Assembly: GCA_018383375.1 (NCBI GenBank)
Contig: JAHAWW010000142.1
Coordinates: forward strand, 1 to 32,308
Reading direction: 5' to 3'
Length of the DNA stretch: 32,308 nucleotides
DNA from: Prevotellamassilia sp.
GTDB lineage: Bacteria > Bacteroidota > Bacteroidia > Bacteroidales > Bacteroidaceae
The notes under the pieces were generated by a model. That model was not told the DNA's origin. It was given only the letters and a program-made list of their open reading frames with translations, and ran no database searches. Positions 15,108 to 23,592 of the stretch are shown one piece after another; positions within the stretch are counted from its first letter, which is position 1, and the number at the start of each line of letters is the position of its first letter. The position numbers and the translations under genes were made by a program.

Positions 15108-16565
15108 TCAGGCCTTGGGCGTACGCTCGAGCGTGGTCAAGACAAAGCGCCAATAGCGCTCCACACTGGCAATGAGGCAACGCTCGTTGGGGGTGTGTGG
15201 CGAGCGAATGGTGGGACCGAAGCTCACCATATCCATCTCGGGATAGAGCGCACCGATGACGCCACATTCCAAACCGGCATGGACCACCTGCACCTTATTG
15301 TCTACACCGAAGAGTTCGCGATAGACACCTTCCATCAGTTTGACAATTTCGCTCTGCGGGTTGGGCTGCCAAGCAGGATAATTGCCGTCAAACTCCACAC
15401 GCATGCCGGCCATGGAGAAGGCGCTCTCAAGCGATTCTTCAAGACACTCACGCATAGAGTCGCGCGACGAACGCAAAAGGGCCTTAAACATCACCTTGCC
15501 TTCACCAATCTCCACAATGGCCAGATTGGACGAAGTCTCGACGATTTCAGGCACCTCGGGGATGAAGCGATACACACCGTTGTGGCAAGCGCAGAGGGCG
15601 TTGACGAGGTTGTCGGCAATCTCTGCCGGCACCATCTTGGCCGGAAGGGCCACATCGCTAACTTCAAGCGTGAGGTTAGGCTCAATGGTGCCATACTCGC
15701 CCACAAAGGTGGTGCGCCATTCGTCAATCACTTCTTTGAAAGCAGCCACATTTTCTGCCGGCAGGGTCAAGACGACTTCGGCTTCGCGAGGAATGGCATT
15801 GCGCATGTTGCCACCCTTCCACGAGGCAAGACAGGCTTCAAAGTTGGCCAGAGCATCTTGAACGAGACGGGCCATGAGCTTGTTGGCATTGGCGCGGCCC
15901 TTGTTGATTTCAAGGCCGGAGTGTCCGCCCAACAGTTTGTGCAGACGCACACATACGGCAGCGTCGGCACCGTCTACGTCTTGCTCACCATATTCGAGCG
16001 TGGCGGTGAGGTTTACTCCGCCGGCCGAACCGATGACCATCTCGCCGTCGGTCTCATTGTCGAGGTTGAGCAAGATGCGGCCTTTGAGCGTGTCGGCCGC
16101 CATGTGGTTAACGCCATACATCGTGGTCTCTTCGTCGGCGGTGATGAAGCCTTCGAGCGGACCGTGGCAGAGCGTGTTGTCTTCCATAATGGCCATAATC
16201 GTAGCCACGGCCATACCGTCGTCGGCGCCGAGAGTGGTGTTGTTGGCCTTGACCCATTCACCGTCAATGCGGGTCTCAATGGGGTCGTTTTCAAAATCAT
16301 GAGGAGAGTCGGGCGTCTTTTGCGGCACCATGTCCATATGGCCCTGAAGGGTGACAATCTTGCAGTCTTCCATTCCGGGCGAGGCAGACTTATACATCAA
16401 AATGTTTCCGGCTTGGTCTTGATGGGCCTCTATGCCTCTCTCGGCCGCCCAGTCAAGGAGGAATTTCTGTATTTTCTCAAGATGACCCGACGGACGTGGC
16501 ACTTGGGTGAGCAGGTAAAAGTTGCGCCAAATGGCTTCAGGCTGAAGGTTTTTGATTTCACTCAT
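15108..16565 (-). CDS. pepD: Aminoacyl-histidine dipeptidase PepD (M20C)
   Basis: This 485-residue cytoplasmic zinc dipeptidase of family M20 cleaves Xaa-His dipeptides such as carnosine. The metal ligands and catalytic residues are visible in order: LQGHMDMVPQK (histidine ligand, catalytic aspartate), TTLGADDGMAVA (bridging aspartate), TADEETTMYG (catalytic and ligand glutamates), NLDNETDGEMVIGSAGG, and the C-terminal SFGPTIRSPHTPNER (final histidine ligand). The length matches E. coli PepD. The ATG start gives MSEIKNLQPEAIW. It lies 24 bases downstream of the membrane-protein gene on the same strand, suggesting an operon, and has its own terminator. Confidence 0.96.
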   Translation of the reverse strand: MSEIKNLQPEAIWRNFYLLTQVPRPSGHLEKIQKFLLDWAAERGIEAHQDQAGNILMYKSASPGMEDCKIVTLQGHMDMVPQKTPDSPHDFENDPIETRIDGEWVKANNTTLGADDGMAVATIMAIMEDNTLCHGPLEGFITADEETTMYGVNHMAADTLKGRILLNLDNETDGEMVIGSAGGVNLTATLEYGEQDVDGADAAVCVRLHKLLGGHSGLEINKGRANANKLMARLVQDALANFEACLASWKGGNMRNAIPREAEVVLTLPAENVAAFKEVIDEWRTTFVGEYGTIEPNLTLEVSDVALPAKMVPAEIADNLVNALCACHNGVYRFIPEVPEIVETSSNLAIVEIGEGKVMFKALLRSSRDSMRECLEESLESAFSMAGMRVEFDGNYPAWQPNPQSEIVKLMEGVYRELFGVDNKVQVVHAGLECGVIGALYPEMDMVSFGPTIRSPHTPNERCLIASVERYWRFVLTTLERTPKA

Positions 16566-16589
16566 AGTATTTGTTTTATGTAAATAAAT

Positions 16590-17597
16590 TCATTGCGGAT
16601 TGGTGGCAGAAGAAGCGGGCGCAACGCGGCGACGGCGTGTAAGGTCGTACCAGCCATAAAGGCCGAGCACCACGACTTCAAACGTTTGGATGGTGTGGAC
16701 GATGAGGGCAAACATGATGGCCGGCTCTTCGGCTACGCCATAAAGCACGAGCATGGTCTTGACGGCAAAATGCCACGGACCGGCACCGTTAGGGGTGGGC
16801 ACAAGCACGGCAAAGGTGCCGATACAGAAGATGAGGAAGGCCTGCGCCGGATTGATAGACGAAGTGAAGTCGAAACAAAAGAAGGCTATGTAGAAATGCA
16901 GGAAATAGCAGCCCCAAATAGCCAAAGACCAGAACAAGTAAAGCGGCAGATTGCTGACATCGCGCAACGAGATGATACCGGCCCAAAAATTGCGCAAAAC
17001 GTCTTTCCCCTTCGAAAACAACTTAAACCGCCTCACCAGCAGCCAAAGCAAAATGGCCACTGCCACCACACAAACACCGGTGACGATATAACCCGTGCCG
17101 GTGTAGCGACTGAACGAACTGCCAAAATTGGCCCCGGTTTTTTTCAAAAAAGTGAGAAAGTCGGTGAGCTGTAAGACAAACGCCAGCGCAGTGAGCAACA
17201 AAATGACAATGCAGTCTACCAAACGCTCAGAAACCACCGTGCCCAAACCTTTGGCAAAAGGCACACCGTCGTAGCGCTTGAGTGTGCCGCAACGAGCTAC
17301 TTCGCCAATGCGCGGCACCACAAGACTCGAAGCGTATGATAAATAAATGGCATCTTCACACACACGGCGACGCACCGGCACACCGAGCGGACCGAGCACC
17401 ATCTTCCATCGCCAGGCACGAACCATTTGGGCCAAAAGGCCAAACACAAGCGAAAGGGTCATCCAACCCCAATCTAACGATGCCAAATAGCCGGAGAGGC
17501 GATGCCAATCCATGTCGTCATACATCCACCATAAGATGCCGAGACCGAGAAGGAACGGCAGACCTATGTTGAGCGTTTTTTTTATTACTGCAATCAA
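16590..17597 (-). CDS. LPG-synthase/YbhN-type integral membrane protein
   Basis: This 335-residue polytopic protein has about eight hydrophobic segments, starting with LNIGLPFLLGLGILWWMY. Motifs typical of the flippase-like domain of lysylphosphatidylglycerol synthases (PF03706 group) are present: SLVVPRIGEVARCGTLKRYDG and PTPNGAGPWHF (first quoted in part: VPRIGEVAR). It lacks a soluble aminoacyl-transferase domain, so it is not a complete LPG synthase; a role in lipid or glycolipid translocation is inference only. The start appears to be TTG at 17597: an in-frame stop lies five codons upstream and no ATG occurs before residue 25. It is probably cotranscribed with pepD and is divergent from rsmA. 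Confidence 0.85.
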   Translation of the reverse strand: MIAVIKKTLNIGLPFLLGLGILWWMYDDMDWHRLSGYLASLDWGWMTLSLVFGLLAQMVRAWRWKMVLGPLGVPVRRRVCEDAIYLSYASSLVVPRIGEVARCGTLKRYDGVPFAKGLGTVVSERLVDCIVILLLTALAFVLQLTDFLTFLKKTGANFGSSFSRYTGTGYIVTGVCVVAVAILLWLLVRRFKLFSKGKDVLRNFWAGIISLRDVSNLPLYLFWSLAIWGCYFLHFYIAFFCFDFTSSINPAQAFLIFCIGTFAVLVPTPNGAGPWHFAVKTMLVLYGVAEEPAIMFALIVHTIQTFEVVVLGLYGWYDLTRRRRVAPASSATNPQ

Positions 17598-17709
17598 GGG
17601 AATAGGCGATTAGTCTGATACATATATAATAAGGCGTGTCGGCCAAGGCTGCATATGGCCACCAAGACACGGCCGAAAAGGCGGCGAAGTCAAAAAGAGG
17701 GGGCTATGC

Positions 17710-17740
17710 TTGGCCGCCTGCGACGTTTGCACTACCTTCG
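17710..17740 (+). promoter_or_regulatory. Promoter of rsmA
   Basis: TTGG (17710-17713), a 19-base spacer and TACCTTCG (17733-17740) fit the Bacteroidetes pattern with the common TTCG variant of the -7 box. It lies 46 bases before the rsmA ATG. Confidence 0.65.
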
Positions 17741-17786
17741 CAAGGGCAAAATTAAGCAACCCGGCCCAAAAAAACAATAAAAAGAT

Positions 17787-18617
17787 ATGATAAAGCGTGT
17801 AAAACCCAAGAAGTTCTTAGGCCAACACTTTCTCAAAGACCTCCCAACGGCCCAGGCCATTGCCGACACGGTCGACGCCTGTCCCGACACGCCGATACTC
17901 GAAGTCGGACCGGGCATGGGCGTGCTCACGCAGTTTTTGCTCCACAAAAACAGAGAGGTGAAAGTGGTCGAAATAGACTTTGAGAGTGTGCGCTATCTGC
18001 GCGAAACACATCCTGAACTCGAAGAACAAATCATCGAGGACGACTTCTTGAAAATGCACCTTGAGCACACGTTTGACGGCCGCCCCTTCACGCTCACAGG
18101 CAACTACCCCTATAACATCAGTAGCCAGATTTTTTTCAAAATGCTGGAAAACAAAGACCTCATACCGTGTTGCACGGGTATGATACAAAAGGAGGTGGCC
18201 GAGCGCTTGGCGGCTCCCCACGGGTCGAAGGCCTACGGCATTTTGAGTGTCATGGTGCAACTGTGGTATGACGTGGAATATCTCTTCACAGTGGAACCGG
18301 GCGTCTTTGACCCACCTCCCAAAGTGCAGAGTGCCGTGGTGTGCCTGCGCCGCAACGGCCGCACCGATTGCGGCTGCAACGAGCGGCTGCTCCGCCGCGT
18401 GGTGAAGACCACATTCGGCCAACGCCGCAAAATGTTGCGAGGGTCGCTCAAAGCCCTGCTTAGTCAGTTGGACGGCGAAAGCGGCCGGAGCTGTGACCAC
18501 ACGGAGTTTCTCTCTCAGCCCTTGCTCACCCATCGTCCCGAGCAACTCAGTCTCGACGATTTCATCGGTCTGACCAACGCCATTGAGGCTGAGATTGGAT
18601 TGGGTAATAATAAATAA
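17787..18617 (+). CDS. rsmA: 16S rRNA dimethyladenosine transferase RsmA (KsgA)
   Basis: This 276-residue enzyme dimethylates two adjacent adenosines in the 3'-terminal helix of 16S rRNA, using S-adenosylmethionine, late in small-subunit assembly. KPKKFLGQHFLKD is the N-terminal signature, ILEVGPGMGVLTQFLL the SAM-binding loop, VVEIDFESVRYL the acidic motif II region, and LTGNYPYNISSQIFFK contains the catalytic NYPY. FDPPPKVQSAVV marks the C-terminal part. The length is normal and the first ATG is used. It stands alone downstream of its own promoter, divergent from the pepD operon. Confidence 0.97.
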   Translation: MIKRVKPKKFLGQHFLKDLPTAQAIADTVDACPDTPILEVGPGMGVLTQFLLHKNREVKVVEIDFESVRYLRETHPELEEQIIEDDFLKMHLEHTFDGRPFTLTGNYPYNISSQIFFKMLENKDLIPCCTGMIQKEVAERLAAPHGSKAYGILSVMVQLWYDVEYLFTVEPGVFDPPPKVQSAVVCLRRNGRTDCGCNERLLRRVVKTTFGQRRKMLRGSLKALLSQLDGESGRSCDHTEFLSQPLLTHRPEQLSLDDFIGLTNAIEAEIGLGNNK

Positions 18618-18630
18618 ACCGAACGGTGTA

Positions 18631-18664
18631 TTGACACAAATCTGACATTTTATTATTACCTTCG
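18631..18664 (+). promoter_or_regulatory. Probable promoter of the cstA-like gene
   Basis: TACCTTCG (18657-18664) is the same -7 variant as before rsmA. TTGA lies at 18631-18634 with a 22-base spacer, longer than ideal. About 97 bases separate it from the preferred ATG. Confidence 0.5.
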
Positions 18665-18761
18665 CGGTGATTATTACATTTTATCACAAAAGACGGCCTC
18701 GACGTCGTAATCCCTTTTGTCGAGCGTGCGCCCGGCCGCCGTCATTTTTTTGACGTTTGTT

Positions 18762-20189
18762 ATGTTCACCTTTCTCATTGGCTTAGCCGTTTTGGTGCTG
18801 AGCTATTTTGTCTATGGCAGGTTGGTGGAGCGCCTCTTTGGCCCGGACAACCGCCCTACCCCCGTACAGCTTCACGAAGACGGCGTGGACTTCATCCGTA
18901 TGCCACGCTGGAAAATCTTCATGATACAGTTTCTCAACATTGCCGGCACCGGCCCCATCTTTGGCGCTATCATGGGCGCCAAGTTTGGCACGTCGTGTTT
19001 TTTGTGGATTGTTTTTGGTTGCATCTTCATCGGTGCTGTCCACGACTATCTTGCGGCCATGATTTCGCTTCGGCATAACGGTGAGAGCCTGCCCGAACTT
19101 GTGGGGCGCTATCTCGGTGGCGGCACACGCCAGGTGATGCGTGTGTTCACGCTCGTACTGCTCATCCTTGTCGGGGCCGTTTTTATTGACAGCCCGGCAG
19201 AGATACTCGATGAGCTCACCGGCGGCCACCTTGGACTGATCATATGGATGGCTATCATCTTTGGCTATTACCTTTGTGCAGCCGTATTGCCCATCGACAA
19301 AATCATAGGTAAGATTTATCCCATTTTCGCTTTCGCCATTTTGTTTATGGCTGTGGGCTTGCTCATTGCCTTCTTGTTTCATGCGCCGGGTGCTTGTCCC
19401 GAAATATGGGACGGTCTGCAAAACAACCAACCCAATCCCGAGGCCAAGCCCATATTCCCCATGCTTTTCATCACGGTGGCCTGTGGTGCCATCTCCGGCT
19501 TCCACGCCACCCAAAGTCCCATGATGTGTCGCTGTATGCAGAGCGAGCATCAAGGCCGCGGCATCTTTTTTGGCGCAATGATTACCGAGGGCATCGTCGC
19601 CTTGATTTGGGCCGCAGCAGCCTCTTGGCTTTTCCACACTCAGCCAAACCAAGCCGCTGAGACAGCTCCCAATTTGGTTTTCGTCATGTCGCGCGAATGG
19701 CTTGGTGTGGTGGGCGGTGCTTTGGCCATACTCGGCGTGGTGTTTGCCCCCATATCGACCGGCGACACCGCTTTGCGCTCAGCCCGTCTCATTGTGGCCG
19801 ATATTTTCAAAATAGACCAATCGGCACTGGGCAAGCGACTGGGTGTGGCCATCGTCATTTTCGCCATCACCTTCGGCGTGTTGTTTATGCGCAGTATCTA
19901 TGCCGACGGTTTTGATGCCCTATGGCGTTATTTCGCTTGGGCCAACCAGACCCTGTCTGTCTTCACGCTCTGGGCCATCACGGTCTACTTGGCCAGCCAC
20001 GGCAAATGGTTTGTAGTCACCCTTTTACCGGCGCTCTTCATGACCACCATCTGCACGTCTTATATATGCGTGGCGCCCGAGGGCTTCGGTCTGTCTCTTT
20101 CCGTCGCCACGGCCATTGGTTGCAGTCTGGCCACACTCTCACTCGTGTGGTTCATCATGTGGTGGCGCCGCCAAATTTGCCACATGTAG
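18762..20189 (+). CDS. Carbon starvation protein CstA family transporter, short form
   Basis: This 475-residue membrane protein has about 12 hydrophobic segments. CstA-type motifs include IAGTGPIFGAIMGAKFG, VHDYLAAMISLRHNGESLPELV (quoted in part: HDYLAAMISLRHNG), SGFHATQSPMMCRCM and STGDTALRSARLI. CstA proteins are implicated in peptide or pyruvate uptake under nutrient limitation; E. coli CstA is about 700 residues, so this is the shorter form I associate with Bacteroidetes. The start is taken as the ATG at 18762, giving MFTFLIGLAVLVLSYFVYG; a TTG 15 codons upstream is possible but gives an atypical N-terminus. The substrate in this organism is unknown. Confidence 0.9.
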   Translation: MFTFLIGLAVLVLSYFVYGRLVERLFGPDNRPTPVQLHEDGVDFIRMPRWKIFMIQFLNIAGTGPIFGAIMGAKFGTSCFLWIVFGCIFIGAVHDYLAAMISLRHNGESLPELVGRYLGGGTRQVMRVFTLVLLILVGAVFIDSPAEILDELTGGHLGLIIWMAIIFGYYLCAAVLPIDKIIGKIYPIFAFAILFMAVGLLIAFLFHAPGACPEIWDGLQNNQPNPEAKPIFPMLFITVACGAISGFHATQSPMMCRCMQSEHQGRGIFFGAMITEGIVALIWAAAASWLFHTQPNQAAETAPNLVFVMSREWLGVVGGALAILGVVFAPISTGDTALRSARLIVADIFKIDQSALGKRLGVAIVIFAITFGVLFMRSIYADGFDALWRYFAWANQTLSVFTLWAITVYLASHGKWFVVTLLPALFMTTICTSYICVAPEGFGLSLSVATAIGCSLATLSLVWFIMWWRRQICHM

Positions 20190-20325
20190 TCTCTTATTCT
20201 CTCCCCAACACGCTTCCAGATTTTTTTCAAATTATAAATAATTGTGTCTTTGTCTTTTAGCGTACGAATGGTCTTGCTTGTGACAAAAGGCTCTTGTAAG
20301 TTTCGGTTTTTTTAAGCAATTTTGC

Positions 20326-20385
20326 AAAACGTTCGTCTTTATCGGGCGCGCCGCCAAATGCGTCGGCAGCGCCATCGAACGTTTT
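20326..20385 (+). promoter_or_regulatory. Inverted repeat in the dnaA leader, with upstream promoter-like boxes
   Basis: AAAACGTTCG (20326-20335) is exactly complementary to CGAACGTTTT (20376-20385). The 40 bases between them include GCCG/CGGC and GGCGC/GCGCC pairs, so a long hairpin is likely. Just upstream, TTGT (20294-20297), a 19-base spacer and CAATTTTG (20317-20324) resemble a promoter with one -7 mismatch, which would place the hairpin at the very 5' end of the dnaA transcript. Confidence 0.5.
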
Positions 20386-20438
20386 TCCTTAAGTGCCAAC
20401 CTATACACGTAAAAACACGTCAACACTGCTACGTTTTA

Positions 20439-21788
20439 ATGGATAACACTGCTGCCGCCCAATGGGAGGCTTGTCTGCAACTCATCCGTACCCAGCTGCC
20501 AGCCACGGAATACAACACTTGGTTTGAACCTCTCGCTTTCGTCGGGTTCAAGTCGGGTCGCCTCACCGTGAGCGTGCCGACGAAATATGTGGGCGACTAC
20601 ATTCGCGAGCATCATCGCGAACTGGTGAGTCGTGCGCTGGCGCAGTGTTTCGACGCCGACACGCAACTCATCTGGCGCAACGAGGAGGTGGTGGCCCAAT
20701 GGCGCGAAGAGGAGAAACGCCGTCGAGAAGCCGACCACAGTCCGTCGCAAAAACAGGCTCCCCCACTCGACTCACGACTCAACTCACGCTTCACCTTCGA
20801 CACCTTCGTAGAGGGACAAAGCAACAAGTTGGCGCGAGCAGTAGCCCTTTCAATTGCTGAAAAACCCGGACAGACCACCTTCAATCCCTTCTTCCTTTAT
20901 GGCCCGTCGGGTGTGGGCAAAACCCACCTGGTCAACGCGCTTGGCATAAGGCTCAAGGAACTCTATCCGGAGAAGCGCGTGCTCTTTGTGTCGGCTCATC
21001 TTTTCAAGACACAATACACCGACTCCATCATCCATAACACGTCGAACGACTTCATCAATTTCTATCAGTCGATAGACGTGCTCATCATCGACGACATCCA
21101 AGAAATCACCACGGCCAAAACGCAAATGGCCTTTTTCCACATATTCAATCACCTGCAGCAAAACAAGCGGCAGATTGTCATCACTTGCGACCGTCCGCCG
21201 GTGCTTTTTGAGGGCATCGAGGAGCGTATGCTCACCCGCTTCAAATGGGGAATGGTGGCCGAACTTGAGAAACCCGACACACAATTGCGGCGCGACATTC
21301 TCACGGCCAAAATCCGCCGCGATGGTCTCTCCTTCCCCGTAGAGGTGGTGGACTATATCGCCCAAAACGTGGATAGCAGTGTGCGCGAACTGGAGGGTAT
21401 CATCAACGGCATCATGGCCTACTCGGTGGTCGACGATTGCGACATCGACATCGACCTGGCTCGCCGCGTCGTGGCCCGTATTGTCAATCTCGAGCGCAAG
21501 GAACTCACCGCCGAGGGCATCCTCACGGCCGTGAGCCGACACAGCGGAGTGAGCCGCCGCGACCTCTGCGCCAAAAGCCGCAAACAGGGCGTCGTGGCCG
21601 TGCGCCAATTGGCCATGTATCTCTGCCACAAATACACGGGCCAGAGTTACGCACAGATTGGACGCATCATCGGCGGGCGCGACCACTCCACCGTGTTGCA
21701 CGGTTGCAACCAGGTGTCACGCCGACTACAGACCGACCGCGACTTCCGTCGCTCTATCGAGGAACTTGAGGCTGCCCTCAGGAAATAA
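20439..21788 (+). CDS. dnaA: Chromosomal replication initiator DnaA
   Basis: This 449-residue AAA+ protein binds oriC and opens the origin. Domain I (~1-80) has WFEPLAFVGFKSGRLTVSVP. A short basic linker follows (~85-115). The AAA+ domain shows FNPFFLYGPSGVGKTHLVNALG (Walker A GPSGVGKT), Walker B DVLIIDDIQEI and the sensor region ITCDRPP...ERMLTRFKWG. Domain IV ends in the DNA-binding signature GRDHSTVLHGC. The length is normal. The ATG at 20439 gives MDNTAAAQWEACLQL and is chosen over the upstream open frame, which is noncoding in character. It lies just upstream of dnaN, separated by a 596-base gap with composite element C. Confidence 0.98.
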   Translation: MDNTAAAQWEACLQLIRTQLPATEYNTWFEPLAFVGFKSGRLTVSVPTKYVGDYIREHHRELVSRALAQCFDADTQLIWRNEEVVAQWREEEKRRREADHSPSQKQAPPLDSRLNSRFTFDTFVEGQSNKLARAVALSIAEKPGQTTFNPFFLYGPSGVGKTHLVNALGIRLKELYPEKRVLFVSAHLFKTQYTDSIIHNTSNDFINFYQSIDVLIIDDIQEITTAKTQMAFFHIFNHLQQNKRQIVITCDRPPVLFEGIEERMLTRFKWGMVAELEKPDTQLRRDILTAKIRRDGLSFPVEVVDYIAQNVDSSVRELEGIINGIMAYSVVDDCDIDIDLARRVVARIVNLERKELTAEGILTAVSRHSGVSRRDLCAKSRKQGVVAVRQLAMYLCHKYTGQSYAQIGRIIGGRDHSTVLHGCNQVSRRLQTDRDFRRSIEELEAALRK

Positions 21789-21815
21789 TCCACCGGCAAC
21801 CGCCAGCTACACGAA

Positions 21816-21972
21816 AGTTTTGTCTTTTTACAGAAAAGCCAAACGGCGTATATTTGCTTTAGCATAGAAGAGAAAGAGGCCCCGACGGCCTCTTTTTTTA
21901 TCGTCTGCGCCCCCACGGGCCTTATGCGAGAAATTTCTGTCCTTATTCACGTAGCCCCGTCAATAAGGACTG
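21816..21972 (+). repeat. Composite intergenic element, copy C (dnaA-dnaN gap)
   Basis: AGTTTTGTCTTTTT (21816-21829) is identical to copy B. TATATTTG (21849-21856), a perfect -7 box, begins 26 bases after the TTTG. Then come a terminator hairpin (21873-21899), TGCGCCCCCACGGGCCTTAT (ending 21925) and, 19 bases from the start of GGCCTTAT, CTGTCCTTAT (21937-21946). GTCCTTATT (21939-21947) is also complementary to AATAAGGAC (21962-21970), forming a second stem. Confidence 0.85.
21873..21899 (+). terminator. dnaA terminator hairpin (in element C)
   Basis: AAAGAGGCC (21873-21881) pairs with GGCCTCTTT (21887-21895) around a five-base loop, followed by a run of T. It lies about 85 bases after the dnaA stop. 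Confidence 0.85.
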
Positions 21973-22243
21973 TTTTTGTGAAGCCCGTTTTTGGTGTAGA
22001 GAAAGCCTTTTTCAGACAAAAATCAAAGCCACTCGGCAAAGCAAAAAACTATTTGAAGAAAAATGACGCCGGTTTTGTCACAGACAATACTGCTTTTTAA
22101 ACAATCGGCGAGCCACAGCAGCCGTGGTCCGTCATGGCTCAATCGGACCATAAAAAACGCCGCCGGCACCACAATCGAGAGAGACTTCATTAAAAATGTA
22201 GAAAAACAGCAGCCACGCACACCCGCGCGTGGAAAAATATTGT
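21973..22243. other. Rest of the dnaA-dnaN gap, candidate origin region
   Basis: No gene is supported here. It has AT-rich patches (22015-22060) and short frames without coding character. I found no consensus DnaA box TTATNCACA; the nearest is TTATTCACG at 21943-21951 inside element C. An origin is possible from gene context only. Confidence 0.3.
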
Positions 22244-22251
22244 TATCTTTG
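22244..22251 (+). promoter_or_regulatory. -7 box of a probable dnaN promoter
   Basis: TATCTTTG is a perfect TAnnTTTG match 133 bases before the dnaN ATG. No clear TTTG lies at the expected -33 position, so the call is tentative. The leader would be about 128 bases. Confidence 0.45.
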
Positions 22252-22384
22252 CGTGGTTACACGTGGGGCCGACAGACAAGGCAGACACCGCCTCACGACG
22301 CACTTTCACACTAAACCGGATTACTCACCACAGGGCAGCCGCTCCACCAAGACGGCAACCCAAGCAAAAGACACAAAAATAACC

Positions 22385-23509
22385 ATGAAATTTGTCATCT
22401 CGAGCGCCGTGCTCTCTCAAAAACTCCAGGCCGTGGGCCGCGTCATCGCCTCAAAATCGAGCCTGCCCATCCTCGATTGTTTCCTCATTGACATTCACGA
22501 AGGCAAAATCACCATCACCGCCTCCGACAACGAGACCACCATCACCACATGGGCCGACCTCGCTGAATGTGATGCCGACTTCCGTTTCGCCATCAACGCC
22601 AAGACCATTCAAGACGCCATCAAGGAAATATCAGACCAGCCCCTCGACATCTATGTCAACACCACGACCTTCGAGATGGTTATCGAATATCAAAACGGTA
22701 AGTTCAACCTCATGGCACAAACGGCCGACGACTATCCCCAACAGCCCTCACTGCCCGAAGATGCCATCTCTGTCAACATCCCCACAGCCCGACTGCTCAG
22801 CGGACTGGGCCGTGCCATCTTCGCCACCGCCGACGACACCATCCGTCCGGTGATGAACGGCGTCTTTTTCGATGCCAAAACCACAGGGCTTACCATCGTG
22901 GCCAGCGACGGCCACAAACTGGCCATGAGCACCTTGCCCGAAGCCACCGCCTCAGTCGACGCCTCGTTTATCCTGCCCAAAAAGCCCGCCACACTCATCA
23001 AAAACATTTTGGGCAAAGAGACTGAAGACACCGTCATCAAAATCTCTGAGCAAAAGGCCGCACTCCATTCTGGCTCTTTCGTGCTCAACTTCCGCCTCAT
23101 CGAAGGCAAATATCCCAACTATAACAGCGTCATCCCGCAAGACAATCCCAACCAGGCCACCATCAACCGACCGGCCTTGCTGAGCGCCTTGCGCCGCGTG
23201 CTCATCTGCTCAAGTGCCAACAGCGCTCTGGTCAAACTGCAAATCGGCAGCAGCCGACTGCTCATCTCAAGCCAAGACATCGACTTCTCACGCTCGGCCG
23301 AAGAAGAGATGCTCTGCGACTACAACGGCAACCCCATCTCAATCGGCTTCAAGGGCACCTTCCTGCTCGACCTCCTCAACAACCTCGAAAGCGAAGAAGT
23401 CACCATCAAACTGGCCGACGCCAGCCGCGCCGGAGTCATCGTGCCGGCACCGCAAAATGAGCAGGAGCAAGTGCTGATGTTGCTCATGCCAATGATGCTC
23501 AACGACTAA
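22385..23509 (+). CDS. dnaN: DNA polymerase III beta subunit (sliding clamp)
   Basis: This 374-residue protein is the ring-shaped processivity clamp of the replicative polymerase. It shows the three-fold repeated clamp architecture: MKFVISSAVLSQKLQAVGRVI (quoted in part: FVISSAVLSQKLQAVGRV), FNLMAQTADDYPQQP with RLLSGLGRAIFATADDTIRPVMNGV (in part: DTIRPVMNGVFFD), and FRLIEGKYPNYNSVIP. The C-terminus LMLLMPMMLND is the usual end that closes the hydrophobic partner-binding cleft. The ATG at 22385 gives the canonical N-terminus; an open frame upstream is not family sequence. It heads the conserved Bacteroidetes run dnaN - exonuclease - coaBC - DUF4835 - recN. Confidence 0.98.
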   Translation: MKFVISSAVLSQKLQAVGRVIASKSSLPILDCFLIDIHEGKITITASDNETTITTWADLAECDADFRFAINAKTIQDAIKEISDQPLDIYVNTTTFEMVIEYQNGKFNLMAQTADDYPQQPSLPEDAISVNIPTARLLSGLGRAIFATADDTIRPVMNGVFFDAKTTGLTIVASDGHKLAMSTLPEATASVDASFILPKKPATLIKNILGKETEDTVIKISEQKAALHSGSFVLNFRLIEGKYPNYNSVIPQDNPNQATINRPALLSALRRVLICSSANSALVKLQIGSSRLLISSQDIDFSRSAEEEMLCDYNGNPISIGFKGTFLLDLLNNLESEEVTIKLADASRAGVIVPAPQNEQEQVLMLLMPMMLND

Positions 23510-23592
23510 GCCTATTCCACACCGGTAGCGACCACATCAAAATGCCGCTCGCGGTGTAACCCCCACAGGCCGGATTGTCGGGCCACCTCCAA

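Noticed and set aside
15195..16583. A 462-codon open frame on the plus strand across pepD
   Set aside because: It is the antisense shadow of pepD, whose M20 motifs are complete on the minus strand.
20322..20438. N-terminal extension of dnaA by 39 codons
   Set aside because: The extension is arginine-rich nonsense overlapping the leader inverted repeat; the canonical DnaA domain I begins at the ATG 20439.
22063..22314. An 83-codon frame in the dnaA-dnaN gap
   Set aside because: No conserved motif, and it runs through the dnaN promoter and leader.
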